64,000 nucleotides of DNA from Deinococcus sp. JMULE3 (GCF_013337115.1 NZ_SGWE01000001.1:127001-191000), one strand, 5' to 3'. Shown: positions 33,624 through 47,089, counted from the stretch's first letter. The notes: generated by a model not told the origin, from the sequence alone. Translations and numbers: made by a program.

Positions 33624-33734
33624 GCGGTCGCTGACGCTGCTCAGTCGGCGGGGGAGGCGGTGCGTTTGCTCATGGTTTCGTGACCCCTTCGGGACTCATG
33701 GACCCAGTTCACCCGGTTTTCGTCAGGCGACGGT

Positions 33735-33808
33735 CAGCCCACCCGCTTCAGGTGCGGGCAGGCTGGTCAGAAGCGCGCGGCGTACCCGTTGCCTGGGCAC
33801 GCCGCGCG
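33735..33808 (-). promoter_or_regulatory. Two hairpins between pstS and pstC
   Basis: Stem 1 is CAGCC..CCCGC with GCGGG..GGCTG (33735-33765). Stem 2 is CGCGCGGCGT with ACGCCGCGCG (33774-33808), directly after the pstS stop. Such hairpins usually let the binding-protein mRNA accumulate above the downstream transporter mRNA by partial termination or 3' protection. Confidence 0.55.
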
Positions 33809-33821
33809 GTCGAGCTTGGGT

Positions 33822-34847
33822 TCAGATCTTCTTGCCGCCGTAGGTCATCTTGCCGATGATGCTCTTGGCCTTGTTCACCACGGTGTCGGGCAGCTTCGCG
33901 TAGTCCAGCGCCTCGTTGTACTGCTGGCCGCTCGTGACCATCCAGGTCAGGAGTTTCTTCAGCGCGGCGGCCTGGGCCTGGCTGCGGCCGCTGTAGTTCT
34001 GCTCCTTGTAGAAGATCAGGTACGTGAAGCTGGCGATGGGGTACGCGTCGGCGTTGGCGCTGTTGGTCAGGCTGACGCGGGTGTCGGCGGGAATCACGAC
34101 GCCCTTGGCGGCCAGCGCGGCGGGCCCGTTGTCGGCCAGCACGAACTTCCCGGCGCGGTTCTGCACCATGCCGAAGGGCAGTTTGTTCTGCTTGGCGTAC
34201 ACGAGTTCCACGTAGCCGATCGCGCCGGGGGTGCTCTTCACGACGCCAGCGACGCCGTCGTTGCCCTTGGCGCCGGTGCCGACGGGCCACTGCAGGCTGT
34301 TGCCCACGCCGACCTTGCTCTTCCACTCGGAAGAGACCTTGCTCAGGTAGTCGGCGAACACGTAGGTGGTGCCGGAGCCGTCACTGCGGCGCGCCACGGT
34401 GATGGGCAGCGGGGGAATGGTCACGCCGGGGTTGATGGCGGCGATAGCCTTGTCGTTCCAGGTCTTGATCTTGCCGAGGTAGATGTCGGCCAGGACCTTA
34501 CCGGTGAACTTCAGCGGCGCGGTGACGCCGGGGAGGTTGTAGGCGGGCACGACGGCGCCAATGGCGGTGGGGATGTGCAGCAGCGCGGCGGGGGCGGCCT
34601 TCATGGCCTCGTCGCTCATGGGGTTGTCACTGCCCGCGAAGTCGACGGTGCGTTCGGTGATCTGCTTCTGCCCGGCGCCACTGCCGACGGACTGGTAGTT
34701 CACGCTGACGCCGGTGTCGCTCTTGTACTCAGCGAACATCTTGCTGTACAGGGGGAAGGGGAAGCTGGCCCCGGCGCCCGTCAGGCTGGACTGCGCGCTG
34801 GCGGTGGTCACGGCGAGGGCGGCGGCGAGGACGAAGATCTTCTTCAT
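33822..34847 (-). CDS. pstS: Periplasmic phosphate-binding protein PstS
   Basis: 341 residues. The signal peptide ([18 protein letters not shown]) is followed by a mature start [13 protein letters not shown] and phosphate-contact segments ([30 protein letters not shown]). It captures phosphate outside the membrane for PstCAB. First gene of pstSCAB. No Pho-box was recognised upstream. Confidence 0.96.
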   Translation of the reverse strand: MKKIFVLAAALAVTTASAQSSLTGAGASFPFPLYSKMFAEYKSDTGVSVNYQSVGSGAGQKQITERTVDFAGSDNPMSDEAMKAAPAALLHIPTAIGAVVPAYNLPGVTAPLKFTGKVLADIYLGKIKTWNDKAIAAINPGVTIPPLPITVARRSDGSGTTYVFADYLSKVSSEWKSKVGVGNSLQWPVGTGAKGNDGVAGVVKSTPGAIGYVELVYAKQNKLPFGMVQNRAGKFVLADNGPAALAAKGVVIPADTRVSLTNSANADAYPIASFTYLIFYKEQNYSGRSQAQAAALKKLLTWMVTSGQQYNEALDYAKLPDTVVNKAKSIIGKMTYGGKKI

Positions 34848-34934
34848 GCGGCGCAGTCTGCCCGGCGATTGTCAGCGCCGCGTCACGCGCCGCGCAGAGG
34901 GGTCTGCCGGGTGCGTTCGCCGGGCAGGACAGCG

Positions 34935-34968
34935 CGGAGGGACGCCGCGCTTGTGCAGGCGTCCCTCC
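34935..34968 (-). terminator. Terminator hairpin downstream of PKD protease
   Basis: GGAGGGACGCC pairs with GGCGTCCCTCC around a ~12-nt loop, a few bases past the protease stop and upstream of pstS. Confidence 0.6.
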
Positions 34969-34985
34969 GTCCGGTCAGCCCTGGA

Positions 34986-36734
<1,749 letters not shown>

Positions 36735-36892
36735 GGTGGACCTCCGGTGCTGGGTTGTGATTCACCCCGGCAGACGCGACGCCGGTCCAGTCCGAGCGGG
36801 TCGTGACGGGGCGTGCGGCGGCGTTGTCGTGATGTATCCTGAGCTTACTTCCCGAGATGAGAATTTGATGTGCATCAATGTCAATTAAATGA

Positions 36893-36914
36893 AAACGGCC
36901 CCAAGTGGGGCCGC
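36893..36914 (-). terminator. Intrinsic terminator of the hpa operon
   Basis: On the minus strand CGGCCCC and GGGGCCG pair around a 4-nt loop and are followed by TTTTCATTT, 25 bp after the hpaI stop. Confidence 0.85.
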
Positions 36915-36937
36915 GGAGAAAACGAAACCGTCACAGG

Positions 36938-37741
36938 CTAGTACGGACCGCTCTGCCCGCCTCCATCGGTCTGACCGTGAATGTTCCCGGCCAGGTCGCG
37001 GGCGGCGCGGGCGAGCAGGGTGGTGTCCACGCCCGCCGCGATGAACGTGCAGCCCGCCGCGCGGTAGTGCGCGACCTGCGCTTCAGTACAGAGAATTCCG
37101 GCTGCCTTCCCCGCCGCGCGGGTGCGCCTGATGGCGTCCAGGATGGCGGCCTGCACGTCCGGGTGCGCGGGGTTCCCGAGGTGGCCCAGGCTGGCGCTCA
37201 GGTCCGCCGGGCCGATGAACACGCCGTCCACCCCCTCCACGGCCAGGATGTCGTCCAGCGCGACCAGACCAGCGGCACTCTCGACCTGCACCAGCAGGCA
37301 CACCTGCTCGTCGGCGCGGTGCAGGTAGTCCGGCACGGCATTCCAGCGCGAGGCACGGGCGATGGCGCTACCCACGCCCCGCACGCCACGCGGTGGGTAG
37401 CGGGTCGCGGCGACGAGATCGCGGGCCTGCGCGCCGCTTTCCACCATGGGGACCAGCAACGTCTGCACGCCCAGGTCGAGGTACTGCTTGATCAGGTGCG
37501 TCTGCCCGACGGGAGGCCGCACGATGGGCGTCACCGGGTACGCCGCGAGCGCCTGGAGCACCAGAAGGGTGCTGCGCACGTCGTTCGGCGCGTGTTCGCC
37601 GTCGATCAGCAGCCAGTCGAAGCCCGCCCCGGCGATGATCTCGGCGCTGTACGGGTCGGCCAGCGCCAGCCACAGGCCCAGCTGGAACTCCCCGCGCGCC
37701 AGGGCCGCCTTCAGGGGGTTGTGCAGGTCCGGGGCATTCAC
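36938..37741 (-). CDS. hpaI: HpaI: 2,4-dihydroxyhept-2-ene-1,7-dioate aldolase
   Basis: 267 residues of the HpcH/HpaI class II aldolase family. It cleaves the last intermediate of homoprotocatechuate degradation to pyruvate and succinate semialdehyde. Family marks are [26 protein letters not shown] and [14 protein letters not shown], with metal-binding Glu and Asp in these motifs. The start overlaps the hpaH stop as ATGA. It is the last gene of the operon, before an intrinsic terminator. Confidence 0.95.
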   Translation of the reverse strand: MNAPDLHNPLKAALARGEFQLGLWLALADPYSAEIIAGAGFDWLLIDGEHAPNDVRSTLLVLQALAAYPVTPIVRPPVGQTHLIKQYLDLGVQTLLVPMVESGAQARDLVAATRYPPRGVRGVGSAIARASRWNAVPDYLHRADEQVCLLVQVESAAGLVALDDILAVEGVDGVFIGPADLSASLGHLGNPAHPDVQAAILDAIRRTRAAGKAAGILCTEAQVAHYRAAGCTFIAAGVDTTLLARAARDLAGNIHGQTDGGGQSGPY

Positions 37742-38550
37742 CGCGCGAACCTCAGGGTGACGCTACCCAGCGGGCCGTAATCCGCGTGGAACAGGTCGCC
37801 GGGCGCGGCGTCCACCGGGCGCACGAACGACCCGGCCAGCACCGTCTCCCCTGCCCGCAGGGTCACGCCGTGCGGCGCGAGGCGGTTGGCGAGCCACGCC
37901 ACACCCTCAGCCGGGTGATTCAGGACGCCGGCCGCCACGCCGGTCTCCTCGATCACGCCGTTGCGGAACAGCAGCGCACCCACCCAGCGCAGGTCCACGT
38001 CCGTGGGCCGCACGGGCCGTCCGCCGAGCACGATCCCGGCGTTCGCGGCGTTGTCGCTGATGGTGTCCGTCACCTTGCGGGTCGCGCCGGTCTCGCGGTC
38101 CACGCGTTCGATACGCGCGTCGATGATCTCCGCGGCGGGCACCACCCAGCGCGTGGCGTCCAGCACGTCCATGACCGTCACGTTCGGCCCGCGCAGGTCC
38201 TTCCCGAGGATGAACGCCAGTTCCACCTCCACGCGCGGCACGATGAAGCGCCCGGACGGGATGGGTTGCAGCTCGCTGAACACCATGTCGTCGAGCAGCG
38301 TCCCGTAGTCGGGTTCGTCGATGTTCACGGCCTGCTGCATGGCGCGCGACGTCAGGCCGATCTTGTGCCCGATCACCCGGCGGCCCTGCGTGAGCTTGTG
38401 GCTCACCCAGGCGTCCTGCACGCGGTACGCGTCCGCGATCGTCAGGCCGGGGTACTGGCCGGACAGCTGCCGCATGGGCACGCGGGACTGCTCGGCGGCG
38501 TGCAGGCGGCGCGCGGCGTCCTGCACCTGCGCGTCACTGAGGCCGCTCAC
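37738..38550 (-). CDS. hpaH: HpaH: 2-oxo-hept-3-ene-1,7-dioate hydratase
   Basis: 270 residues of the fumarylacetoacetase-related hydratase family ([28 protein letters not shown], metal-binding EVE). It adds water to the decarboxylated intermediate before the HpaI cleavage. It overlaps both neighbours by 4 bp (ATGA), which shows tight coupling. Confidence 0.95.
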   Translation of the reverse strand: MSGLSDAQVQDAARRLHAAEQSRVPMRQLSGQYPGLTIADAYRVQDAWVSHKLTQGRRVIGHKIGLTSRAMQQAVNIDEPDYGTLLDDMVFSELQPIPSGRFIVPRVEVELAFILGKDLRGPNVTVMDVLDATRWVVPAAEIIDARIERVDRETGATRKVTDTISDNAANAGIVLGGRPVRPTDVDLRWVGALLFRNGVIEETGVAAGVLNHPAEGVAWLANRLAPHGVTLRAGETVLAGSFVRPVDAAPGDLFHADYGPLGSVTLRFAR

Positions 38551-38939
38551 GCCTGCTCCCTGCGGTAGCGGGCGTGGATGTTGTTGTGCTTGAAGGTCCC
38601 GGCCTCGCTGAACTCCGCGATCTCCAGCGACAGCGCCAGGTACCGGGACTCGACGTCGCTGGCGAAGTGGCTCTTGAGCACCTCGAACAGCGCCGCGCCC
38701 GTCTCGGCCTTCACGGTCTCGCTGCGCCCGGCGGCGATCTTCAGTGTGACGTGCACGAACGCGTCGTCATGCGCGCCGTCCGCGACGACGTACTCGGTCA
38801 GGCGGTGCGCGCGGGCGCGGATGCCGCCCGGCGGATACACGTCCGGGCGGGCCAGCAGCACCCCGTTCAGGGCGCGCAGCAGCTCCGGCACGCGCGGCGC
38901 CGTCAGGTTGTCGGTGTACTCCACAGTCAGGTGCGGCAT
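38547..38939 (-). CDS. hpaF: HpaF: 5-carboxymethyl-2-hydroxymuconate delta-isomerase
   Basis: 130 residues. It isomerises 5-carboxymethyl-2-hydroxymuconate, using the N-terminal proline (Pro2 in [12 protein letters not shown]) as in the tautomerase fold. The length equals the family norm. It overlaps hpaH by 4 bp and touches hpaG by one base. Confidence 0.93.
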   Translation of the reverse strand: MPHLTVEYTDNLTAPRVPELLRALNGVLLARPDVYPPGGIRARAHRLTEYVVADGAHDDAFVHVTLKIAAGRSETVKAETGAALFEVLKSHFASDVESRYLALSLEIAEFSEAGTFKHNNIHARYRREQA

Positions 38940-39724
38940 CAGATCCGCTGCCCTTCCTGCGCGATCAGCGGCTCGGCGTCCTCCGACTCCCAGGCCACCG
39001 GGTTCTCCAGCGCGCCCAGCCCGTCGATCTCCAGGCGCATCACGTCGCCCGGCTTCACGTGCGACACGCCCTTCGGCGTGCCGGTCAGGATCACGTCGCC
39101 CGCCTGCAGGGTCATGAAACGGCTCATGAACTCGATCAGTTCCGGCCCGCGCAGGATCATGTCGCGCGTGTTGCCCTCCTGCCGCAGCTCCCCGTTCACG
39201 AACGCGCGCAGGCCCAGGTTGTACGGGTCCGGCACCTCGTCCGCCGACACGAGGTACGGCCCCAGCGGCCCGAACGTATCCCAGCCCTTGGCGCGCATGG
39301 GCGGGCGGTAATAGTTGCTCACGTAATCCCGCACCACCAGATCGTTCGCGATCGTGTACCCGCCGATGTAGTCTTCGGCGTCCTTCGCCTTCACGCGCCG
39401 CGCGTCCCGGCCGATCACGATGCCCAGTTCCACCTCGTAGTGCATGAACTGCGCCCCACGCGGGTACTCCACCGTCCCGCCGTGCGGCAGCAGACTGGTA
39501 TTCGGCTTCAGGAACATCACCGGCTCCTCCGGCGTCTTGAAGCCCAGCTCCGCATTGTGATCGGCGTAATTCAGCGCCAGCGCGATCACCTTGCCGGGAT
39601 TCACCGGCAGCAGGAACTGCACCTCGTCCGGACGGTGCGCCTCACCCGCCGCGTCGATCAGCAGGCCACCTTGCAGCACGCCACGGTGCTGACGGCCACG
39701 GGCCATAAAATTCGCAGTTTTCAT
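38939..39724 (-). CDS. hpaG: HpaG-type decarboxylase (fumarylacetoacetate hydrolase family)
   Basis: 261 residues. It is a single-domain FAH-fold enzyme (KVIALALNYADHNAE, HYEVELGIVIGRDA with the metal-binding Glu pair, TIANDLVVRDYVS, TGTPKGV), the decarboxylase of the homoprotocatechuate meta pathway. E. coli HpaG has two fused copies of this domain; here only one exists, so it presumably works as a homo-oligomer. It is separated from hpaD by 153 bp of non-coding, hairpin-rich DNA. Confidence 0.88.
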   Translation of the reverse strand: MKTANFMARGRQHRGVLQGGLLIDAAGEAHRPDEVQFLLPVNPGKVIALALNYADHNAELGFKTPEEPVMFLKPNTSLLPHGGTVEYPRGAQFMHYEVELGIVIGRDARRVKAKDAEDYIGGYTIANDLVVRDYVSNYYRPPMRAKGWDTFGPLGPYLVSADEVPDPYNLGLRAFVNGELRQEGNTRDMILRGPELIEFMSRFMTLQAGDVILTGTPKGVSHVKPGDVMRLEIDGLGALENPVAWESEDAEPLIAQEGQRI

Positions 39725-39877
39725 TGGAAACCTCGGTTAGGAACGGAGTCGCGGGGGGACCCCTCAGTCCGCTTCGCGGCCAGCTCCCCTCTCCTGCGGA
39801 GCTTTGCAAGTCAAGGGGAGCCAGAAAGCAATTGCAAGCCTCCCCTTCAGGGAGCGGAGGGGTTCTTCCCACTCAAC
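39725..39877. repeat. Hairpin-rich non-coding insert between hpaD and hpaG
   Basis: The only sizeable gap in the hpa operon. TCAAGGGGAGCC and GCCTCCCCTTCA form an imperfect stem, and GGGGGGACCCCTC near the left has a partner near the right (GGAGGGG). It resembles an intergenic repeat but shows neither the TACGG termini nor a second copy in this window. Confidence 0.4.
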
Positions 39878-40846
39878 TTAAATCACGTGGACGGGCAGGC
39901 CCTTGAGGTCGCTCTCGCGGGGCTGCACCCAGCCGCCGTCGAAGGCTTCGAGCAGGGAGCCTTCCTCGAACCAGCTTTTCGGGGTCTTCGCGCCCCAGAG
40001 GGTCTGGCGGCGCGGATCGTTCAGGGACCAGCGGATCGGTTCGAAGTCCGGGTCGACGGTCAGGTAGTCGCAGGTGTACAGCTCGATGCGGTGCCCGTCG
40101 GGGTCGCGGATGTACAGGAAGAAGGCGTTGCTGACGCCGTGGCGGCCCGGGCCGCGCTCGATGTGTTCGGGCATGCGCGCGCCCGCGAGGATGTCGCAGG
40201 TGCGGATGATGCTCCCCATGTCCGGCATCCAGTACGCGAAGTGATGCAGTCGCGGTCCCGCGCCGTTCGTCAGGGCGAGGTCGTGGACGCTGCCGCGCCG
40301 CTGAATCCACGCGGCCCAGATGCGCCCGTGGTCGTCCTCGGTGTACTCGCTGAGGCGGAAGCCGAGGTGGTCCATGTACCAGCGCATCACGCCTTCCACG
40401 TCGGGCGTCATGACGTTGATGTGGTCGATGCGTTGCAGGCCCGCGCCGCGGTGCAGATGGTAGTCCTGCAGCAGCCAGGGGTGCTTGACGGACTGCGCGT
40501 AGAACGCGACGGGCACGCCGTACGGGTCCTGGAAGCGCAGCAGGCGCGGACGGTCGAGTTCCGTCTCCCAGCGCCAGGGAATGCCCTGCGCGTCCAGGAA
40601 GGCGGTCAGGGCGTCCAGGTCGGCGTCGGTGCCGACGCGGTACGCGAGGTGCTTCACGCCAGCCTCGGGCGCGAGTTCGAGTTTCAGCGTCCACTCGCGG
40701 TCCTCGTTGGCGCGCAGGTACAGGGCGCCCTCGGTCTCGTGCAGGACGTTCAGGCCGAGCAGGTCCACGTAGAAGTGGCGGGAGGCGGCGAGGTCGGTGA
40801 CGTAGAAGATGCCGTGCGCGATGCGGATGGTGTTCGGCGTCTGCAT
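39878..40846 (-). CDS. hpaD: HpaD: 3,4-dihydroxyphenylacetate 2,3-dioxygenase
   Basis: 322 residues, vicinal-oxygen-chelate fold with two repeats. The metal ligands are His142 (RIDHINVM), His201 or His202 (RLHHFAYW) and Glu255 (HRIELYTCDY), as in homoprotocatechuate dioxygenases of the Brevibacterium/Arthrobacter type, not the unrelated E. coli HpaD (LigB) type. It opens the catechol ring. The start lies 1 bp from the hpaB stop. Confidence 0.95.
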   Translation of the reverse strand: MQTPNTIRIAHGIFYVTDLAASRHFYVDLLGLNVLHETEGALYLRANEDREWTLKLELAPEAGVKHLAYRVGTDADLDALTAFLDAQGIPWRWETELDRPRLLRFQDPYGVPVAFYAQSVKHPWLLQDYHLHRGAGLQRIDHINVMTPDVEGVMRWYMDHLGFRLSEYTEDDHGRIWAAWIQRRGSVHDLALTNGAGPRLHHFAYWMPDMGSIIRTCDILAGARMPEHIERGPGRHGVSNAFFLYIRDPDGHRIELYTCDYLTVDPDFEPIRWSLNDPRRQTLWGAKTPKSWFEEGSLLEAFDGGWVQPRESDLKGLPVHVI

Positions 40847-40847
40847 G

Positions 40848-42341
<1,494 letters not shown>

Positions 42342-42342
42342 G

Positions 42343-43863
42343 TCACTTCTCCTTGCCCGGCATTCCGAGCTGCTGGGCGCGGTGCCCGTTCAGGTTGATG
42401 GCGACGTTCTTCGTCTCCATGTAGAAGTCGAACGAGTAGTCGCCGCCGTCACGGCCGATGCCGCTGGCCTTCATGCCACCGAAGGGGGTGGGCAGGTGGC
42501 GGACGTTCTCGCTGTTCACCCAGATCATGCCGCTGTCCAGGCCGTGCGCGAAGGTGTGCGCGCGGGTCAGGTCGTTCGTCCACAGGTACGCCGCGAGGCC
42601 GTACGGCACGTCGTTCGCGAGCCGCAGGGCATCCCCGTCCGTGTCGAACGGGATGACGGTCAGGACCGGGCCAAAGATCTCCTCCTGGGCGATGCGCATG
42701 TCGTTGCGCGCGTCGGTGAAGAGGGTGGGGCGCACGTAGTTCCCGGTCTCGCCGAGGCGTTCGCCGCCGACCCGGATGGTCGCGCCGTCCGCGCGGGCCG
42801 CGTCGAAGTACGAGCAGACCTTCTCGAACTGACGGGGGTGGATGAGCGGGCCGACCTCGGTGGCGGGGTCCAGGGGATCGCCCACGCGGATGTTCGCCAC
42901 GCGCGCGGCCAGCTGCTCGACGAAGGCGTCGTGCACGCCGCGCTGGACGAGCAGGCGGCTGGAACTCGTGCAGCGCTGACCGTTCAGGGAGTAGATCATG
43001 AAGATCGCGGCGTCCAGCGCCCTGTTCAGGTCGGCGTCGTCGAACACCACGACCGGGTTCTTCCCGCCCAGTTCGAGGTGCACGCGTTTGAGGGTGTCCG
43101 ACCCCTGCTTCTGGATCAGGCTGCCGGTGCGGCTCTCCCCGATGAACGCGATGGCTCTGATCAGGGGGTGCTCGGTCAGGGCCTTCCCGGCGCTCTCGCC
43201 GAAGCCGTGCACGAGGTTGACGACCCCAGCGGGAATGCCGGCCTCGTGCATGATCTCCGCGAGGATCGTGGCGGTCACGGGGCTCCACTCGGCGGGTTTG
43301 TGAACGACCGTGCACCCGGCGGCCAGCGCAGGCGCGATCTTCCAGGAGCTCAGCATGAACGGCGTGTTCCACGGGGTGATCACGCCGACCGGCCCGATGG
43401 GCTGGCGCACCGTGTAGTTCAGAAAGCCGTCGGTGGGCAGGCTCAGGCCGTCCTGGGCACCCTCGGCGCGGTCCGCGAAGAAGCGGAAGTTCTCGGCGGC
43501 GCGCACGGCGGCACTCTTCATGAAGCGGATGGGCTGCCCGGTATCGGTGCTCTCCGCGACGGCGATGTCGTGCGCGCGGGCCTCGATCAGGTCGGCCACG
43601 CGGTACAGCAGCGCGCGGCGTTTCTTGCCGCTCAGGGCTTTCCAGGCGGGGAAGGCGGCGTGCGCGGCCTGCGCCGCGCGGTCGATGTCGCGGGCGTCGC
43701 CGCTGGCAGCCTGTCCCAGCACGCGGTTGTCGCTGGGGGCGTGGAAGTCGAAGGTGTCGCCGGACTGGGCGGGCACCCACTCGCCGCCGATGAAGTGGCG
43801 CAGCGGCTCGCGCAGGCGGTCATGCAGGGCGTCCAGTGGGGACGGGGACGGAATGGTGGTCAT
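42343..43863 (-). CDS. hpaE: HpaE: 5-carboxymethyl-2-hydroxymuconate semialdehyde dehydrogenase
   Basis: 506 residues, aldehyde dehydrogenase superfamily: catalytic Cys in [10 protein letters not shown], general-base Glu in HLELGGKNP, and cofactor segment [12 protein letters not shown]. It oxidises the ring-cleavage aldehyde with NAD. ATG 43863 has GGAGG upstream. It is first in the hpa operon and divergent from a PucR-type regulator. Confidence 0.95.
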   Translation of the reverse strand: MTTIPSPSPLDALHDRLREPLRHFIGGEWVPAQSGDTFDFHAPSDNRVLGQAASGDARDIDRAAQAAHAAFPAWKALSGKKRRALLYRVADLIEARAHDIAVAESTDTGQPIRFMKSAAVRAAENFRFFADRAEGAQDGLSLPTDGFLNYTVRQPIGPVGVITPWNTPFMLSSWKIAPALAAGCTVVHKPAEWSPVTATILAEIMHEAGIPAGVVNLVHGFGESAGKALTEHPLIRAIAFIGESRTGSLIQKQGSDTLKRVHLELGGKNPVVVFDDADLNRALDAAIFMIYSLNGQRCTSSSRLLVQRGVHDAFVEQLAARVANIRVGDPLDPATEVGPLIHPRQFEKVCSYFDAARADGATIRVGGERLGETGNYVRPTLFTDARNDMRIAQEEIFGPVLTVIPFDTDGDALRLANDVPYGLAAYLWTNDLTRAHTFAHGLDSGMIWVNSENVRHLPTPFGGMKASGIGRDGGDYSFDFYMETKNVAINLNGHRAQQLGMPGKEK

Positions 43864-43922
43864 GAACCCTCCAGGGAAGGGCGCGTCGGGATGCGCCCGG
43901 AACTTGAGTTGTGCTTCCCCGC

Positions 43923-43952
43923 AGCGTAGGCCCGCGCGGGCAGGAGGCTCAA
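43923..43952 (-). promoter_or_regulatory. Promoter of the hpa operon
   Basis: On the minus strand TTGAGC (43947-43952), an 18-bp spacer, TACGCT (43923-43928). It faces the divergent pucR promoter. Confidence 0.55.
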
Positions 43953-43969
43953 CGGTGGGATGCACAGAA

Positions 43970-43991
43970 ACCACAAGGGCTTTTGTATGAT
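43970..43991 (+). promoter_or_regulatory. pucR promoter -10 and possible operator
   Basis: TATGAT (43986-43991) stands 6 nt before the leaderless mini-ORF. Overlapping it is CACAAGGGCTTTTGT, a partial inverted repeat between the two divergent promoters and the best operator candidate. Confidence 0.45.
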
Positions 43992-43997
43992 CCGACA

Positions 43998-44039
43998 ATG
44001 CCCAGATCGACCATGCACAGGCTGGGGTGGACGGCATGA
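43998..44039 (+). other. 13-codon leaderless mini-ORF overlapping pucR start
   Basis: ATG 43998 runs 13 codons (MPRSTMHRLGWTA) and its TGA overlaps the regulator ATG at 44036 as ATGA. A TATGAT box lies 6 nt before it. Confidence 0.5.
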
Positions 44040-45235
44040 CGGTGACGCTTGCGGCGCTGCGCGGGACGCTGGGCCTCTCCCCCACACCCGGCGCTGAGCG
44101 GGTCGGGGATGCAGAGGCTGCCGTCCGGGCACTGCCCGAACTCCCGGCAGCGGATGTCCGCGCCGCGTTCGCGCGCCTCCAGGCCGACGCTCTGAGGCCG
44201 CACCTGCCGGGCCTGCGGTCCCTGCTGGACGGCGCGCAGCGCGCCCTGACCCACCCGCAGCCGGAGGCGGCGCTGGCCCGCTGGCTGGCGGGCGTCACGG
44301 GCGGCGAGGTGACCGTGCGCGCCAGCTGGGGTGACGTCGTGGCGCACGCCGGGCACGCTCCGGACGGCGCGGAACTGACCGAGGTGCCCCTGGCGTTCGA
44401 GCGGCGTCCGGTCGGGGCCCTGCACCTACGGGCCGATCCCGGCTGGGCGGATCTGGCGGCACTGATCGCGGAGCTGCTGCGCCTCGCCCGGCTTCAGGCC
44501 GCGGCAGCGGGCGCGGCGCGGCGGCGGGTGGGCGAGCGGCAGTTCGAGGCCCTGCTTGCCGGGGACGCGGCCCAACTCCCGCCCGGTGAGGGCTTCACGG
44601 TCGCCGCGCTGCGCCTGGACGGCCCGCCCCCGCGTTCCGCCCGCGCGCGCGAGGCCCGCACGGCGCAGCTGGACGTGCTGTGCAGTGTCGGCGAGGGCTT
44701 CTTCTACCGCCGGGGCCTGACCTGCCTGACCGCTGTGCGCGCCCAGGGGGACCATGACGTGGCCGCGTGGCTGTGGCCCGCCGCCGATCCCGCCGGGGCG
44801 GCCGCGTTGCACGAGGCGCTGCTGAACGCCACGACCGCCGCCTTCCGGCTGGGGGTCAGCCGCGCGCACGCGGGGGCCGGGGCCGCACCGGACGCGCTGC
44901 GCGAGGCGGCGCAGGCCCTGAGTCTCGCCCCGGCGCGCGGGGCCGCCACCTTCACACAACCGGACCCGCTGCGGCCCCTGCTGGACAGCCCGGAGCGGGC
45001 CGCGCACGCCGCCGACTGGCAGGCCCGACTGCGCGCCGGGGACCCAGACGGGAAACTGGCCGCCACGCTGCGCGCGTACCTGGGCCACACGGGCTCACTG
45101 GCCGCGCTGGCAGATGAGATGAACCTGCACCTGAACACCCTGCGCTACCGCCTGCGCCGCGCCGAGGATCTGCTGGGCGGAGGGCTGAGCGACCCGGCGT
45201 TCATCGCGCGGGTGTACCTCGCGTTCGGACCGTGA
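44036..45235 (+). CDS. PucR/CdaR-type transcriptional regulator of hpa genes
   Basis: 399 residues. The C-terminal ~60 residues carry the PucR-type helix-turn-helix (YLGHTGSLAALADEMNLHLN then TLRYRLRRAEDLLGGG). The N-terminal and middle parts are alpha/beta and GGDEF-like as in CdaR proteins, without catalytic motifs. ATG 44036 is taken as start because a leaderless mini-ORF ends on it; GTG 44027 is an alternative. Divergent from hpaE, it is the likely regulator of 4-hydroxyphenylacetate catabolism. Confidence 0.87.
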   Translation: MTVTLAALRGTLGLSPTPGAERVGDAEAAVRALPELPAADVRAAFARLQADALRPHLPGLRSLLDGAQRALTHPQPEAALARWLAGVTGGEVTVRASWGDVVAHAGHAPDGAELTEVPLAFERRPVGALHLRADPGWADLAALIAELLRLARLQAAAAGAARRRVGERQFEALLAGDAAQLPPGEGFTVAALRLDGPPPRSARAREARTAQLDVLCSVGEGFFYRRGLTCLTAVRAQGDHDVAAWLWPAADPAGAAALHEALLNATTAAFRLGVSRAHAGAGAAPDALREAAQALSLAPARGAATFTQPDPLRPLLDSPERAAHAADWQARLRAGDPDGKLAATLRAYLGHTGSLAALADEMNLHLNTLRYRLRRAEDLLGGGLSDPAFIARVYLAFGP

Positions 45236-45270
45236 ACCCTCGGGAAGGGAGCCCAGGGCCGACAGGAACC

Positions 45271-45299
45271 GGGCGGCCCGGATCGATTCCGGGCCGCCC
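45271..45299. terminator. Shared terminator hairpin between pucR and algX-like gene
   Basis: GGGCGGCCCGGA (45271-45282) pairs perfectly with 45288-45299 around a 5-nt loop between two convergent genes. Confidence 0.65.
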
Positions 45300-45313
45300 A
45301 GCAGAATGCAGCG

Positions 45314-46983
45314 TCAGTTCGCGCGGGTCACGCGGAGGTCCAGGGCGCTGTCGGCGCTGACCTGCACGGCGCTGAGTTTGCCCAGGTCGCTCAGGTCGAG
45401 CTGGAAGTCCTGGCGGTGGGTCATGCGGTCGCTGTTCGTCACGCGGAACTCGCGGGTGCCGCGTTCGCCGGTCACCTTGAACGTCACGGTCCGCACGGCG
45501 GGGTTCGTGACGCGCACGCGGGCGCTGACGCCGCTGACGCCGCCGAGGCTGACGGCCGCGCTGCCGTTGCCGCTGGCCTGCGCGACCTCGGCGCCGCCCC
45601 GCGCGGCGGCGAGCAGGAAGCGCAGGTCGCTCTCGGCGGTGTCCTCGCCGCCCAGCAGCGGAATCTGCCAGATGAGGATCTTCGGGGGGGCGCTGCGGAA
45701 CGCGTCGTCCTGCAGGTAGTCCTTCAGGCTGGAGTACGCCCCGGCCCCGCCGAAGGAGACGTTGTCCACGCGGCGGCCCAGGCTTTCTTGCAGGAAGCCC
45801 GCGAAGTTCAGGTTCGGCAGGCTGCTGCTCGCGCCGACGAGGACGGTGTCGGCCGCGCCGCCCAGCAGTCCGGCGCCCTGCGCGCCGTCGCTGACGAGGT
45901 CGGCGCTGCCGCCGGGGCCGGTCAGGGTGAGGGTCTTGAAGATCACGGCCATGGGGCGGCCGTCGCCGGGCGCGAAGGACGTGCGGCCCCCGTTGTAGTC
46001 GGCGAAGCGGAAGTCCAGGGTGTTGCTGCCCGCCTGGGCGTTCACGGTCCAGCTGCGGGTGACGTTCTGGCCGGGTTGCAGGCCGCTGATGGTGTCGATG
46101 ACCTTCCCGCCGAGGAGCACCTCGACCGTCTGGTCCCCACGGGGTTCTCGAAGGTGGCGTTCACGGTGACGGGCGCGGCCTGCGCGGCGTTGAAGGTGAC
46201 GCTCGCGACCGGTCCGAAGGCCCAGCGGACGGCGCCCTCGCTGCCGCCGAAGTTGCCGGGCGCGGCCACGAGGCCCTGCGCGGGGCGGGTCTGGTAGTCC
46301 CCGAAGGTTTCCGGGGTGACGTTCAGGCTGCACAGGCTGCTGATCTGCCCGAGGACCGGCTGGTCCTGCACCTGCCGGGTCAGCGTGCCGGCGCGCAGGC
46401 TCAGGTACGCCTCGGTGCCTGCGGGTACGCCGCCCGCCTGCATGGCGGAGGCGACGGCGCGGGCGGCCGCCTGCGCGCCCTCGGGCGTCCAGTGGATATC
46501 CTGGCGGAACAGGCCCGCGTCGCCCAGCGTGCGCGCGGGGGTCAGGAGGTCCGCGGTGGGGATCCCGGCGGCGCGCAGGTCGCCCACGAGTCCCTGATAG
46601 AAGGCGGTCGCGGCGGCCGGGTCGAAGGCCTTCTGCCCGGCGCTGGCGGGGTTCAGGTGCTGCGGGACCACGAAGGACCGGGGTGGGACGGGCGCGAGGA
46701 TCAGCTGCACGCCGCGCGCTTTCAGGGCGGCGTGCAGCTGCGCGGCGCCGGGCACGAAGGTGGCGCGGGCGTCCTTCCAGGGGCGGCCGGTCCAGGTGCC
46801 GCTCAGTTCGTCGCCGTAGAAGAACCAGTCCTTCTGTCCCTGGAACATCCAGGCTTTCTGTTCGAGGGTCTGCCCGCACGCCGCGGGCACCTGGGCGGCG
46901 GGAACGCGGGCCGCGGTCTGGGCGGCGGTGCGGGCGAGGGAGGTGGCGAGCAGGGCGGTCAGGATCAGGGCGGGTTTGTTCAT
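45314..46983 (-). pseudogene. AlgX/AlgJ-like SGNH O-acetyltransferase broken by a single-base frameshift
   Basis: ATG 46983 opens ~280 codons with signal peptide, a GQKDWFFYGDEL segment and the Asp-His dyad in QDIHWTPEG. The protein continues in another frame from about 46135 to 45314 with the nucleophile region VLVGASSSLPN and a C-terminal beta domain. The break is at CCCC 46135-46138; one more base joins ENPVG to DQTVEVLLGG and gives ~555 residues. AlgX proteins acetylate polysaccharide in the periplasm, and the C-terminal beta part fits a carbohydrate-binding module. Both halves keep good coding quality, so a sequencing error or very recent mutation is likely. Confidence 0.82.
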
Positions 46984-47029
46984 GTGAGGGACCTCGCGGG
47001 GTGGTTTCTGTCGGGTGACGGCAGGCGTT

Positions 47030-47089
47030 TCGACGGTGGAGTTGTTTGACAGTGGAGTTGTTTGACAGCGGAGTTATTTGACGGTGGGT
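47030..47089. repeat. 16-bp tandem repeats at the algF 3' end
   Basis: GTTGTTTGACAGTGGA, GTTGTTTGACAGCGGA and GTTATTTGACGGTGGG follow one another, with a partial fourth unit at the left. The last unit holds the algF stop codon and its final codons. Confidence 0.7.
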
